NCBI GenBank assembly: GCA_023381945.1
Contig: JAMCQY010000084.1
Coordinates: 1 to 35,277 of the forward strand
Direction: 5' to 3'
DNA length: 35,277 bases
DNA from: Deltaproteobacteria bacterium
GTDB lineage: Bacteria; Desulfobacterota; Desulfobaccia; Desulfobaccales; 0-14-0-80-60-11
Each line of letters starts with the position of its first letter. Within the stretch, counting starts at the first letter, position 1. Shown in pieces: positions 15,079-23,861 of this stretch. Under the pieces are notes generated by a model, which was not told the origin of the DNA, did not search any database, and saw nothing but the letters and a program-made list of their open reading frames with translations. A program made the translations under genes and the position numbers.

Positions 15079-15453
15079 TTACCTTAGACGGCCCACCAGC
15101 ATGCCCAAAAAAACCAAAGCTCCGCCAATAACGTTATTGGAAAGGAAATTGGCCGCCGTGACCAGATGCGTTCCCGCCCGCAGGGAATTCGCCGTCTCCA
15201 GGGCATAGGTGGAAAAAGTCGTCAAGCCCCCCAGAAATCCGGTCATAAAAAACAGGCGAATCGAGGGATTCATAATATTCAGACCGCGCTCGGCCAGGGC
15301 AAAGGCAAGACCGATAAGAAAGCAGCCTGAAAGGTTGACCATGAGGGTGCCCCAAGGGAATTTGACGCCAAAAAGCTGGACAGCCAGCAATGACAAGGCG
15401 TATCGGCAGACCGACCCGAAGCCTCCACCCAGCAATACCAAAATTATCTTCAT
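15079..15453 (-). CDS. crcB: CrcB/Fluc fluoride channel
   Basis: This inner-membrane fluoride channel is small (about 124 residues) with four membrane helices, and works as an antiparallel dimer. All family signatures are visible: GGGFGSVCRY near the N-terminus, GTLMVNLSGCFLIG with the conserved Asn, and GFLGGLTTFSTY with the Phe-box and central sodium-site region. The start at 15453 gives the usual length and the normal MKIILVLLGGGFG opening; an in-frame ATG 48 bases upstream adds a hydrophilic tail unlike the family. It is the first gene of the fluoride island. No crcB-motif riboswitch is visible upstream of it, unlike the usual arrangement. Confidence 0.96.
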   Translation of the reverse strand: MKIILVLLGGGFGSVCRYALSLLAVQLFGVKFPWGTLMVNLSGCFLIGLAFALAERGLNIMNPSIRLFFMTGFLGGLTTFSTYALETANSLRAGTHLVTAANFLSNNVIGGALVFLGMLVGRLR

Positions 15454-15726
15454 TATCCAACCATCGTTCCTAATCAGGTTTGGCAGCCAATTCAGAGTCA
15501 AAAGTTAAAACTCCCGCGTCACTCTATCAATCTGGGAAATAAGGCGGTTTTGCCGGAATTCAACCTATTTTATTAGAAAAAACGGCTCAAATACTTTGAT
15601 AAAAGGCATAACGTAGAAACTTGTAATGGTCAACCTTCCCAGCAATATTTTTGCTGCGGCTCGATCAAACCGTTTTTCCTCCCAGGTGGCCATTAAAATA
15701 TTGACAGGTACCGGAAAAAGTCTTAA

Positions 15727-15985
15727 GTGGAGACCGAGTTTCACCGGCAGACCCAATTGGCCGGTGATTTGCGCCAGGAAATGGAGAAATATTTATTTGC
15801 CGCGCTGCGGGATGTCTTCACGGATTGGCGGCGGCAGGAAATTGACAAACTGGCGCTCTTATTGGCGGATACCCACCAGGAGTTCGCGCCGGGCCGGAGA
15901 GGTGGAGCAACGCCTGGCGGAAATACTGCAAGCCGAAGGTTCGTTAATCGGTTTGAAGGCTCGTATTGAACAATCCCTGCCCTAG
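15727..15985 (+). pseudogene. Frameshifted helical protein remnant
   Basis: From the GTG at 15727 one frame encodes a protein-like amphipathic sequence (TQLAGDLRQEMEKYLFAAL, then VFTDWRRQEIDKLALLLADTHQEFA). Near 15888-15895 that frame turns into low-quality Gly/Arg sequence, while the next frame takes over with EVEQRLAEILQAEGSLIGL and ends at 15985. Joining both gives one helical protein of about 85 residues. A single missing or extra base near 15890 explains the break. Either the gene is decayed or there is a sequencing error. I do not recognise the family. Confidence 0.5.
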
Positions 15986-16091
15986 GGAAAATCTTAACAA
16001 GAGCGGATAGAGGCAGATTAGCCCTTGAAACTCGATAAACTAATCTTATGTTCACCGTAAGCCCTAACCATTCTCCTCAGGAGGTGACATT

Positions 16092-16379
16092 ATGGAAGAA
16101 TATCAGAAAATCATGAGTGAAAAGAAGCTTCCCAGTGTGGGGCAGACCGTGCGCAGCAAGAAGTATGGCACCTTATGGCGCGTTATGGAGAAAAAAGAGG
16201 TCTGGCAGAACATCCAATTTCCCGACCCCAAGACCAATGAGCCCCGCATGGTCCCGGCTATCTATCTGATGTACTGGAAGATTCAGGAAGGGATCATGCC
16301 CGGAGTCGGCAAGATGATGGGCTTCCTGTACACTCTTTACGATAACACCTTTGAGCTCAACTGGGAAATCATCCCCTAA
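16092..16379 (+). CDS. Conserved-looking 95-residue hypothetical protein
   Basis: The protein is soluble with beta-strand character (GQTVRSKKYGTLWRVMEKKEVW, then PRMVPAIYLMYWKI, then FLYTLYDNTFELNWEIIP). The first part resembles a small SH3-like barrel strand pattern, but I cannot name a family. An excellent AGGAGGTGACATT ribosome site precedes the ATG, and a rho-independent terminator follows the stop within 70 bases, so it is a self-contained single-gene unit. Confidence 0.75.
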   Translation: MEEYQKIMSEKKLPSVGQTVRSKKYGTLWRVMEKKEVWQNIQFPDPKTNEPRMVPAIYLMYWKIQEGIMPGVGKMMGFLYTLYDNTFELNWEIIP

Positions 16380-16411
16380 GCCGACCTGCTTGCCTCCCGG
16401 GCAACTCAAAG

Positions 16412-16445
16412 AGCGGGGCCGGGCCCGATCCGGCTCCGTTTTTTT
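16412..16445 (+). terminator. Rho-independent terminator
   Basis: An eight-base stem GGGGCCGG/CCGGCTCC (one G-U pair) closes on a GCCCGAT loop and is followed by a run of seven T. It ends the unit of the 95-residue protein. Confidence 0.75.
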
Positions 16446-16592
16446 CTGGGCAAGTAATAATCCATTTAAGGTATATCCCCGGGGCTAAAAATGCGATAAA
16501 GTCGCATAAACGGGCTGCTCTGGTCCCTCTACTGAACCAATGGGCAAGTTGAGCGGGCAGCTCTTTTCCTGGAAAACCGGGGAGGCGGCTAA

Positions 16593-17435
16593 ATGTGTGA
16601 ATTTTGTCATTCGCATGGGGACGGTAAGAAATGGTATCTGAAGGCGGAGAACTACTCCGAGGAACTGCTCAACGACCTGGAGCGCCGCCGTTACTTCGAG
16701 GAATTTTTACCGGGAGCTTTAAATTGGGGCGCCAAGGTCGAGCCAGGTTTCCAAAAGGCCATGCAGTCTCCGGCCTGGCTGCGAAAACTGCTCTATTGGT
16801 ACCGGGAGCGGCGCCAGCAGCGGGATCACTTCGGGCAGGTGGTGCCCCTGGAAGACCTGGCCCAGATTTTCGACCTGGCCAATTCCATCGTCCGCATTCC
16901 CTGCATCTGCCGCAAGATGAACAAGGGCAAGAACGACGCCACCTATTGCTTCGGCCTGGGCCTGGACCCTGAAAAAATGGTTGGCATGAAAGAAGCCTTC
17001 ATGCAAACCTTCCAGCTCGGTCCCGAAGACGCCCGCTTCGACCGCCTCACCAAGGCCGAGGCCCTGGATTTGCATCGCGGCTTCGAAAAACAGGGCTTAA
17101 TCCACACCATCTGGACCTTCAAGACCCCATTCATCGGCGGCCTCTGCAATTGCGACCGGGCCGACTGCATGGCCATGCTGAGTTATCGCTATAATTTTCG
17201 CACCTTCTTTCGGGGCGAGTACGTGGCCGAAGTGAGCAATGATGATTGCACCGGCTGCCGGGCCTGTCACTCCATGTGCCAGTTTGGAGCCATAGGTTTC
17301 TCGGTGGTCGACCAGAAGACCTTCATTGATCCCATGCGCTGTTATGGCTGCGGCATCTGCCGCTCGGCCTGCGAAATGGCGGCCATCGACCTGAAATCCA
17401 GGAACGGCCACCCTATTGCCTCTAACCTGTGGTGA
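16593..17435 (+). CDS. Dicluster 4Fe-4S ferredoxin-type protein with extra Cys motifs
   Basis: The protein has 280 residues. The C-terminal 65 form a bacterial-type two-cluster ferredoxin: C219-x2-C222-x2-C225-x3-C229 and C250-x2-C253-x2-C256-x3-C260. The N-terminal 210 residues are an extended domain of unknown function with additional Cys: C2 and C5; C104-x-C106 with C119; and C185-x-C187 with C192. Those could hold another cluster or a metal. There is no signal peptide, so it acts in the cytoplasm. A GGGAGG ribosome site precedes the start. The 3' end is followed after 17 bases by a histidine phosphatase gene. Partner and electron route are not visible; it may be a scaffold for an oxidoreductase encoded elsewhere. 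Confidence 0.85.
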   Translation: MCEFCHSHGDGKKWYLKAENYSEELLNDLERRRYFEEFLPGALNWGAKVEPGFQKAMQSPAWLRKLLYWYRERRQQRDHFGQVVPLEDLAQIFDLANSIVRIPCICRKMNKGKNDATYCFGLGLDPEKMVGMKEAFMQTFQLGPEDARFDRLTKAEALDLHRGFEKQGLIHTIWTFKTPFIGGLCNCDRADCMAMLSYRYNFRTFFRGEYVAEVSNDDCTGCRACHSMCQFGAIGFSVVDQKTFIDPMRCYGCGICRSACEMAAIDLKSRNGHPIASNLW

Positions 17436-17452
17436 TTTTTAGGAGAGGGAAT

Positions 17453-18088
17453 ATGACCAAAATCATTCTGGTAAGGCACGGCCAGACCCCTTGGAACAAA
17501 GACAAGATCTTTCGCGGCTCCCGGGATATCCCCTTGAACGACCAGGGCCGGGAAGAAGCCCGGTTGGCGGGAGAGTGGCTGAAGGGTGAGACCATGCACG
17601 CCGCCTACTGCTCGCCCCTGTCCCGGGCCAGGGACACCGGCGAGGCCATCGCCCGGCACCACGGCTTGACGGTTACGGACTTGCCGGGCCTAACCGACCT
17701 CTGCTACGGCGATTGGGAGGGGCTGCCGCTCGCCGAGGTCGAAGTTAAATACGCCGACCTTTACAGCCAATGGGAAACTTCCCCTCAGACGGTGCGGTTC
17801 CCCGGAGGCGAGACCCTGGAAGAAGTCAAGGCCCGGTCCCTGGCCGCGTTAAGCCTGGTGTTGCAACGCCATCCGGACCAAACCGTCTTGTTGGCGGCTC
17901 ACCGGGCGGTGAACAAAGTGGTGATCGCGGCGCTCATCGGCCTGGACAACTCAGACTTCTGGCGGATCGGCCAGGAGACTACGGCCATCAACCGCTTCGA
18001 CTGGACCGGCGGCGCCTGGCAGATCATGGGTCTTAACGACACCTGCCATCTAAGGGGGATGAAGCGAGGAGAGTACGTGGATTTCTAA
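17453..18088 (+). CDS. Histidine phosphatase (phosphoglycerate mutase / alpha-ribazole phosphatase family)
   Basis: This 211-residue protein belongs to the histidine phosphatase superfamily. The catalytic motif is RHGQTPWN at residues 8-15 (His9). It is followed by the second Arg in CSPLSRARDTGEA, the acid in LCYGDWEGL and the late His in LLAAHRAVNK. These enzymes form a phosphohistidine and remove or move phosphate. The length and the GDWEG segment fit the CobC/GpmB type, so alpha-ribazole phosphate or a phosphosugar could be the substrate. The start is the ATG after AGGAGAGGGAAT; an in-frame GTG at 17429 would overlap the upstream gene. It is probably cotranscribed with the ferredoxin-type gene. 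Confidence 0.9.
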   Translation: MTKIILVRHGQTPWNKDKIFRGSRDIPLNDQGREEARLAGEWLKGETMHAAYCSPLSRARDTGEAIARHHGLTVTDLPGLTDLCYGDWEGLPLAEVEVKYADLYSQWETSPQTVRFPGGETLEEVKARSLAALSLVLQRHPDQTVLLAAHRAVNKVVIAALIGLDNSDFWRIGQETTAINRFDWTGGAWQIMGLNDTCHLRGMKRGEYVDF

Positions 18089-18436
18089 GTAAGCAGTGAG
18101 TAGGAAAGGTCTTTGGTATTCGGGGCACCGTAAAATATAAAAAAATTGCTGGGGCGGGTGTTCTATCCCGCCATCTTCTTTATTCTCGTCTTTTCTTTAC
18201 GCCTTGGCATCTTCACTTGAGATTCTTCTTATTGCTTGCATTTAACCGGCTGGGCCACCGTCGAACCCGGGCCGGGAGCCCTCCTTTGATCTGAATAAAT
18301 CCACCGGACAAGTAGAAAATGAAAAATTAGGCATTAACTTGTTAGGTACACTGCGACCGGGCACCAGGTCTAGACAACTGCAAGATAATTCATTTGCGTC
18401 CCTGGACAAGGGGCGTCCAGAAGAGAGGCTAATTAT
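18089..18436. other. Gene-free spacer with one GC-rich hairpin
   Basis: No gene is supported. A GGCGGG/CCCGCC hairpin lies at about 18153-18172, followed by a T/C-rich stretch. It could end the phosphatase transcript. The remainder must hold the promoter of the zinc-ribbon gene, but I could not identify it. Confidence 0.35.
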
Positions 18437-18955
18437 ATGGAAAAATACAAGGAGCAAAAGTGGAGCGGGGAAAAGGGCAAGAAATTCGGTCACGCCGGCC
18501 GGGTCAACGAGCCCTACGAACTGGCGGCAGGCCAGGAAGCCGCGGTGTGCCAAGAATGCCACGCTCTCTACCAGGATAAACGCTGGTTTTTCGATGAAAA
18601 CCTCTATGCCAAATTAGCCGGCGCCAGTAAGGTGCGCCAGGTGGTTTGTCCAACCTGCCGCAAGATTCAGGACCATTATGTGGAGGGCTACCTCACCCTG
18701 AGCGGCGAGTTTCTGGTGGAACACAAGGACGAGATTGTTACGCTGCTGCAAAATGAAGCAGCCAAGGTGGGTAACCGCAGCTTCGATGACCGGATCATCC
18801 AAATGGCCTCGGAGGGCGATAAGATGGTGGTGGAAACCACCACAGAAAAGCTGGCCCAGCACCTGGGCCGGGCGGTTTACAAGGCTTACAAGGGGGACTT
18901 AAGCTTCCAGTGGAGCGAGCCCAATAAGTTCGTGCGGGTTTACTGGGTCAGATGA
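18437..18955 (+). CDS. Zinc-ribbon protein of the BCAM0308 / NMD3-like type
   Basis: The protein has 172 residues. Two CxxC pairs (C38-C41 in CQECH and C71-C74 in CPTCR) about 30 residues apart form a zinc ribbon, and the rest is an alpha/beta domain (residues 80-172). Proteins of this shape in proteobacteria are often annotated as BCAM0308 family or as NMD3-like proteins affecting ribosome stability; the latter name is by weak similarity only. The cytoplasmic location is inferred from the lack of a signal peptide. It stands alone. A hairpin with T4 at 19043-19065 could end its transcript. Function unknown. Confidence 0.75.
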   Translation: MEKYKEQKWSGEKGKKFGHAGRVNEPYELAAGQEAAVCQECHALYQDKRWFFDENLYAKLAGASKVRQVVCPTCRKIQDHYVEGYLTLSGEFLVEHKDEIVTLLQNEAAKVGNRSFDDRIIQMASEGDKMVVETTTEKLAQHLGRAVYKAYKGDLSFQWSEPNKFVRVYWVR

Positions 18956-19007
18956 AAGAAGTGAGCAGTGAGCAGTAGGGGCGACCAGCTGGGCCGCCTC
19001 TTGCTTG

Positions 19008-19065
19008 GGTAGCGCAGGCTTTAGCCTGTGTTTTGTGGTGGGGCGGGCCTCCGTGCCCGCCTTTT
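19008..19065. repeat. Pair of dispersed GC-rich hairpin repeats
   Basis: Two adjacent palindromes. The first is of the GCAGGCTTTAGCCTGTG type (19014-19030), also present at 28789-28840 and 34570-34617. The second is GGCGGGC-CTCCGT-GCCCGCC followed by TTTT (19043-19065), related to hairpins at 21427-21450 and 28626-28650. The second may serve as terminator of the zinc-ribbon gene. Confidence 0.6.
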
Positions 19066-19173
19066 GATTGGCAGCCCCCAACAATTGATAAAAACACTAG
19101 CCGACCAAATTAAGGCGGTCGCAAGCCGCCAGACGATTGCTTAAAGGCGGGCGAGAGGCCAGCCCCACATTAT

Positions 19174-21405
19174 TTATCCTGTTTTGCCGCTTTTCCCTCT
19201 TCGCCCTTTTCTTCCCAGTCTTCTTTGGGGGTTGGCTCTTTCTGCGTCCGGTTCACCGCTCTCTGCTTCCGGCTCCCCTTCCTCTTCCGCCAGCACTAAA
19301 TTGACGTGGCGGCGGCGGATGTCGACCTGGGCCACCTTGACCTGCACCTGGTCGCCCAGGGCGAAGCTGCCGCCGGTCCGGCGGCCGGTCAGGCGCATCC
19401 GCACTTCATCATAGCGGTAGTAGTCGTTGGGCAGGTCCACCAGGCGCACCAGTCCCTCGGCAAAGACCTCGTCCAGGGCGACGAAAAAGCCAAAGGCGTT
19501 GACCCCGGTGACACGGCCGGAGAAGGTCTCGCCCACCCGATGGGCCAGGAAGCGCACCTGCATGCGGGCCAGCATCTCCCGTTCGGCCTCAATGCCCAGG
19601 CGCTCCCGCCTGTTCAGGTGGTTGGCTTCCGCCTCCAGGTCGTCGGGCTCCAGGGAGACCGGCGGTTTCTTGGCGGCCAGCTTGGCCAGCAGCAGGCGGT
19701 GGACCAGCAGGTCCGGGTAGCGCCGTATGGGGGAGGTGAAGTGAGTGTACCATTCGGTGGCCAGGCCGTAGTGCCCCAGGGCTTCTCCGGCATAGCGCGC
19801 CTGCTTCAGGGAGCGCAGCAGCATCAAGAGCACCATGGGGGCCAGCGGAGTTTCCTGTACCTCTTCCAGGAAGCCCTTGAGCGCTCTGGGGTCCCGATGG
19901 GCCTCCTTGGGGAGCATGAAGCCCAGGCTCTTAAGAAAACCGCGGAAGGCCGCCATCTTGGCGGGATCGGGCGGCTCGTGCACCCGGAGCAGGGAAGGTT
20001 CTCCCAGGAAAATGGCCACCGCTTCGTTGGCCGCGATCATAAACTCTTCGATGATCTGGTGCGACAGCAACGAGTCTACCCGGCGGATGTCCACCGGCCA
20101 GCCCCGCTCATCCAGCACCACCTCCGCTTCCGGGATGCTCATGAGCAGGCTGCCCCGCTCGCCGCGCCGGTCCCGCAGCAGGGTGCGCAGCTCTGCCATC
20201 CAGCCGAGCATCTTGAGGAAGGGCCGGTATTGCTGCCGCAGGGTCCGGTCTTTTTCGGTCAGCAGCCGATGCACCAGCAGGTAGGTAAGGCGGGCGTGGT
20301 TGCGAATCACAGCCCGGGCGAACTGGAAGCGCTTGCGGCGGCCCTGGCGGTCAAAGTCCAGGATGACCACCACCGCCAGACGGTCGATGTCGGGCTTGAG
20401 GCTGCAAATATTGGTGGACAACTGTTCAGGCAGCATATGGACGGCCCGTTGCGGGAAATAGACGCTGTTGCCGCGCAGTTCGGCCTCCTGGTCCAGGGCC
20501 GAGCCCGGGGCCACGTAGTGGCTGACGTCGGCGATGGCGACGTAGAGGGTGAAGGCGCCGCCGGGCTTTTTCTCGACGCAGACGCCGTCGTCGAAGTCCC
20601 GGGCGCTCTCGCCGTCAATGGTGACCATGGGCAGCTCCCGCAGATCGAGGCGGTCCTTCAAGGCCTTAGGTGACAAATCGAGGGAGATCCCCTCGGCCTC
20701 GGCCAATACCTCCGGGGGAAACTCATCCGGCAGGCCATATTTCAGGATGACCAGCCGGGTCTGAACCGCGGCGTCCTCCACCGAGCCCAGGACCTCGACG
20801 ATAGCCCCCTGGGGGTTCAGGTGGGCGGTGGGATAGTTGGTCACGGCGGCCCTTACCATGTCGCCAGGCGCGGCGCCCGCCAGCTGCTCCGGTGGAATGA
20901 TCAGGTTGAAGATGAGGTGCTCGTCTTCGGGTTCCACGTAATAGGTGTTTTCCGCCCGGCAGAGGAGGCCCAGGACCTCTTGATGGCGGCGCTCCAGGAC
21001 GCGGATTACCTTGCCTTCCTTGCGTCGGCCCCGGGTGCCTTCGATCCTGACCACCACCCGGTCGCCGTGCCAGGCCTCTTTCAGGTTCACCGCGGTCAGG
21101 TAGATATCCGGGCCCCCGGTCTCCGGGGTGACGAAGCCGAAGCCATCAGGGTGCACCGAGAGTTCCCCGTGCACCAGGTTCATCTTTTCGGGGATGCCGT
21201 AGCGGCCGCCCTTAATGGAGACCAGTTTGCCCTGTTTGACCAGCTGCTCCACCAAGGCGTTAACGGCGTCGGTTTGCTCCGGGGCCGCTTTCAGCAATTG
21301 ATATAATTCGCCGGGAAGCAAGGGGCGGGCCGCCGCCTCGAACGCCTGCATTATTTGCCCTTCCAGGGAGGGCCGCCGCTTCCTGCGCCTGCGGTGATGA
21401 TTCAT
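19174..21405 (-). CDS. rnr: Ribonuclease R (3'-5' exoribonuclease)
   Basis: The 743-residue protein has the RNase II/R order: a winged-helix segment (about 18-70), cold-shock domains (about 75-230), the RNB catalytic domain (about 255-590) and an S1 domain (about 635-715) with a basic Arg/Lys tail. The RNB active site is seen as DGESARDFDDGVCVE (D264 to D273), giving the cluster of aspartates that binds two metal ions. The enzyme degrades structured RNA and, in other bacteria, works with tmRNA on trapped messages; ssrA is 7.5 kb away. The ATG has AAGGAGC upstream. It is somewhat shorter than the E. coli protein because of the shorter basic tail. Confidence 0.96.
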   Translation of the reverse strand: MNHHRRRRKRRPSLEGQIMQAFEAAARPLLPGELYQLLKAAPEQTDAVNALVEQLVKQGKLVSIKGGRYGIPEKMNLVHGELSVHPDGFGFVTPETGGPDIYLTAVNLKEAWHGDRVVVRIEGTRGRRKEGKVIRVLERRHQEVLGLLCRAENTYYVEPEDEHLIFNLIIPPEQLAGAAPGDMVRAAVTNYPTAHLNPQGAIVEVLGSVEDAAVQTRLVILKYGLPDEFPPEVLAEAEGISLDLSPKALKDRLDLRELPMVTIDGESARDFDDGVCVEKKPGGAFTLYVAIADVSHYVAPGSALDQEAELRGNSVYFPQRAVHMLPEQLSTNICSLKPDIDRLAVVVILDFDRQGRRKRFQFARAVIRNHARLTYLLVHRLLTEKDRTLRQQYRPFLKMLGWMAELRTLLRDRRGERGSLLMSIPEAEVVLDERGWPVDIRRVDSLLSHQIIEEFMIAANEAVAIFLGEPSLLRVHEPPDPAKMAAFRGFLKSLGFMLPKEAHRDPRALKGFLEEVQETPLAPMVLLMLLRSLKQARYAGEALGHYGLATEWYTHFTSPIRRYPDLLVHRLLLAKLAAKKPPVSLEPDDLEAEANHLNRRERLGIEAEREMLARMQVRFLAHRVGETFSGRVTGVNAFGFFVALDEVFAEGLVRLVDLPNDYYRYDEVRMRLTGRRTGGSFALGDQVQVKVAQVDIRRRHVNLVLAEEEGEPEAESGEPDAERANPQRRLGRKGRRGKSGKTG

Positions 21406-21542
21406 CTTGCTCCTTGAATTTTGTAGCGCCGGGTTGAAACCCGCCCCTACGGGAGAGGCAGTCTTACCGCACCAGCCAGAGAAGGGCGATTAAACGCCCA
21501 GGGAATTTTCATTCAAAGCCAGTTTTGAGGTAATCTTGATGA

Positions 21543-21598
21543 TCGCAAAAGTCATCAAACATTAGGTTAACTATAGAATAATTCGTCATCTTTTGCGA
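21543..21598. repeat. Inverted repeat TCGCAAAAG / CTTTTGCGA
   Basis: Nine-base perfect arms at 21543-21551 and 21590-21598 are separated by 38 AT-rich bases. They lie upstream of the RNase R gene (minus strand) and downstream of the membrane protein gene. This could be a protein site or a weak terminator; I see no T-run. A GCGCCGGGTT/AACCCGCCCC-type hairpin repeat lies nearby at 21424-21451. Confidence 0.4.
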
Positions 21599-21666
21599 TA
21601 ATAATGACCGCTTGTCAAATTTTCTTGTCTTTTGCTAATCGCTGAAACTTGACTGCTGACAGTTCT

Positions 21667-22317
21667 TCATCGCACCAGCCAGGCCAGGGTGACCAGGAGC
21701 CAGGTGACTTCGTTGGCCAGTTCGCTTAGGGCCGCGCCCTGGCGGTTGCGGTCCCAGCCGGCCTCCCGGATGGCGAACCAGATCTGTCCCAACCGGGTGC
21801 AGATGCCGATATGGCCGGCCAGGAGCATGAGGCCGGCCATGCCCGCCCCGCCCTCCGTGAAGATTTTATAGGTGAGGGTCATTTGCGGCAGGCCGATAAA
21901 GCAGGCGGCAAAGCTGGCATGCACCAGGGGATCATAGAGGCCCAGACCCAGCCGATAAGCTGCCAGTACGGTAATGATCAGACCCAGCGCCACCGCGAGT
22001 GCGGTCAGGTTATCCTCGAGATCCCAGATCTGCGTGCCCTCCCAAAGCAACGCCCCCAGGCAGGCGGCAATCATCATGGTCCAGGCAGCGTAGGTCAGGA
22101 CGGCCTGCAAGGTTATCCGGCTGGGGAGGGTAAGGTGAGCCCGGATGGTCAGGGCCAGGTTAATCAGCAGGAAGGCCAGCCAACTGGCCAGCCAGGAGAT
22201 ATTTACTCCTTGGGCGGTGGTGAGCAGACGCAGGAATTCGCTGCCGCCGGAGATCAGGGCGAGGAGGAGTTGCAGCACGAAGAACAGGTCGGCGGCGGAT
22301 TTTTTGGTTAGGGGCAT
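21667..22317 (-). CDS. Polytopic membrane protein, unknown function
   Basis: The 216-residue protein has about six hydrophobic helices and short loops. No charged active-site motif stands out. A Gly-Leu-Pro-Gln segment near residue 143 recalls PQ-loop transporters, but the rest does not clearly follow that family. It is followed at a distance by RNase R on the same strand, and hisD diverges from it. Codon use resembles the neighbours, so it is probably real. I cannot name a family. Confidence 0.7.
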   Translation of the reverse strand: MPLTKKSAADLFFVLQLLLALISGGSEFLRLLTTAQGVNISWLASWLAFLLINLALTIRAHLTLPSRITLQAVLTYAAWTMMIAACLGALLWEGTQIWDLEDNLTALAVALGLIITVLAAYRLGLGLYDPLVHASFAACFIGLPQMTLTYKIFTEGGAGMAGLMLLAGHIGICTRLGQIWFAIREAGWDRNRQGAALSELANEVTWLLVTLAWLVR

Positions 22318-22529
22318 GGTCAGGTCGGGTTATGGCTAAAGCATATAGATTTCGGCGGCCACAGGCCGCCTTATAAGGCTACACTCCAAGAATAGTGCCT
22401 GCTTATGAATAAGCAACCCACTGATCACCGGCCCCTGGCCACTGAACACTGATTTAGATTTGTGCTTCGTTGAACAATTCTATATAATTTTTTTGGATAA
22501 AATTCTTTTTCGAAAGGCGGCGCCTGCGC

Positions 22530-23831
22530 ATGGCAGGTTTGCAGATAGAATACCTGAAGAAACTGGACCCGGCCCGGCGGCAGGCGATTATGAGCCGCTC
22601 CAGGGAAGACGTCAGCGAAGTGCTGGCCGTGGTGGCGCCCATCCTGGCGGCCTTGCGCCGAGATGGCGACGCCGAATCCCTCCGGCAACACGCGCAATTC
22701 AAGGCCGATCTCAGGGTGGAGGACCTGGAGGCCACCCCGCAAGAGATCGAGGCGGCTTACCGGGCCGTGGACCCGCAAGTGTTGGCAGCCTTAAAAGTGG
22801 CGGCGGGCAATATCGAAAAATTCCATCAGGCCCAACGGGAACGGGAGATGTGGGCCATGGAAGTGCAGCCCGGCATCCTGGCCGGCCGCCTGACCCGTTC
22901 CCTCGACCGGGTGGGCTGTTACATTCCCGGAGGCCTGGCCTCGTATCCTTCCAGCGCCTTGATGAACATCATCCCGGCGAAGGTAGCCGGGGTGAAAGAG
23001 ATCGTTGCCGCCACCCCGCCGGGGCCCGAGATGGCAGTAAATCCCGCCACCCTGGTGGCGGCTCACCTGGCCGGAGCTCAGCGGCTTTTTAAGATCGGCG
23101 GCCCCTGGGCCATCGGCTCAATGGCTTACGGCACCAAATTGGTCCCCCGGGTGGACAAGATCGTCGGGCCGGGCAATAAATACGTCACCGCGGCCAAGCT
23201 CCTGGTCTTCGGCCAGGTGGACATCGACTCTCCGGCCGGTCCCAGTGAGGCCCTGATCCTGGCGGATGAGACGGCGAAGCCCAGGCTTTTGGCCATTGAC
23301 TTTCTCTCCCAAGTGGAGCACGACCCCGAAGCCGCGGCGGTGCTGGTGACGCCCTCCCCGGCATTGGCCCAAGAAGTGGTGGACTTGATTCTCTCAGAAC
23401 TTCCCCGGTTGCCCCGCCGGGAGATCATCAGTGCGGCGCTGGGGAGATATTCCGCGGTGCTGGTGGTGGAGACCCTGGACGAAGCCGTGGAGTTCGCCAA
23501 CCTCTACGCCGCGGAGCACTTGCAAATCGTCACCCGGGAACCCTTCGCGATTCTGCCGCACATCCGCCATGCCGGCTCCATCTTCCTGGGACCTTTCGCC
23601 CCGGTGCCGGTGGGCGACTATGCCTCCGGGACCAACCACGTGCTGCCCACCGGCGGCTGCGCCCGGATGTTTTCCGGCCTGTCGGTGGACGCTTTCATCA
23701 AGAAGCCCACCTTCCAGCACCTATCCCAGGAGGCCCTGGCGGCCCTCAAGGACACAGTGATCACCCTGGCGGAAAGCGAGGGGCTGCTGATTCATGCCCG
23801 GGCCATTGCCGAGCGCTTCCGGTTCCCTTGA
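22530..23831 (+). CDS. hisD: Histidinol dehydrogenase
   Basis: The 433-residue enzyme oxidises L-histidinol to L-histidine in two NAD-dependent steps, the last reactions of histidine synthesis, in the cytoplasm with zinc. Family motifs are all present: [35 protein letters not shown], the catalytic SQVEHDP with its Glu-His pair, YAAEHLQI, and the C-terminal [15 protein letters not shown]. Length is normal for HisD. A GAAAGGCGG ribosome site precedes the ATG. No other his gene is in the window. folE2 follows after 30 bases and is likely cotranscribed. Confidence 0.97.
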   Translation: MAGLQIEYLKKLDPARRQAIMSRSREDVSEVLAVVAPILAALRRDGDAESLRQHAQFKADLRVEDLEATPQEIEAAYRAVDPQVLAALKVAAGNIEKFHQAQREREMWAMEVQPGILAGRLTRSLDRVGCYIPGGLASYPSSALMNIIPAKVAGVKEIVAATPPGPEMAVNPATLVAAHLAGAQRLFKIGGPWAIGSMAYGTKLVPRVDKIVGPGNKYVTAAKLLVFGQVDIDSPAGPSEALILADETAKPRLLAIDFLSQVEHDPEAAAVLVTPSPALAQEVVDLILSELPRLPRREIISAALGRYSAVLVVETLDEAVEFANLYAAEHLQIVTREPFAILPHIRHAGSIFLGPFAPVPVGDYASGTNHVLPTGGCARMFSGLSVDAFIKKPTFQHLSQEALAALKDTVITLAESEGLLIHARAIAERFRFP

Positions 23832-23861
23832 GCGCCTTACTAACCATGCAGGATAGAAGTC

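Noticed and set aside
15454..15726. Second fluoride riboswitch upstream of crcB
   Set aside because: I looked on the minus strand for GGNGATGG...CTGATGG and found neither half.
19306..20673. 455-codon plus-strand frame opposite RNase R
   Set aside because: Antisense shadow: RNase R motifs are intact on the other strand, and this frame is His/Gln/Gly-rich without domains.
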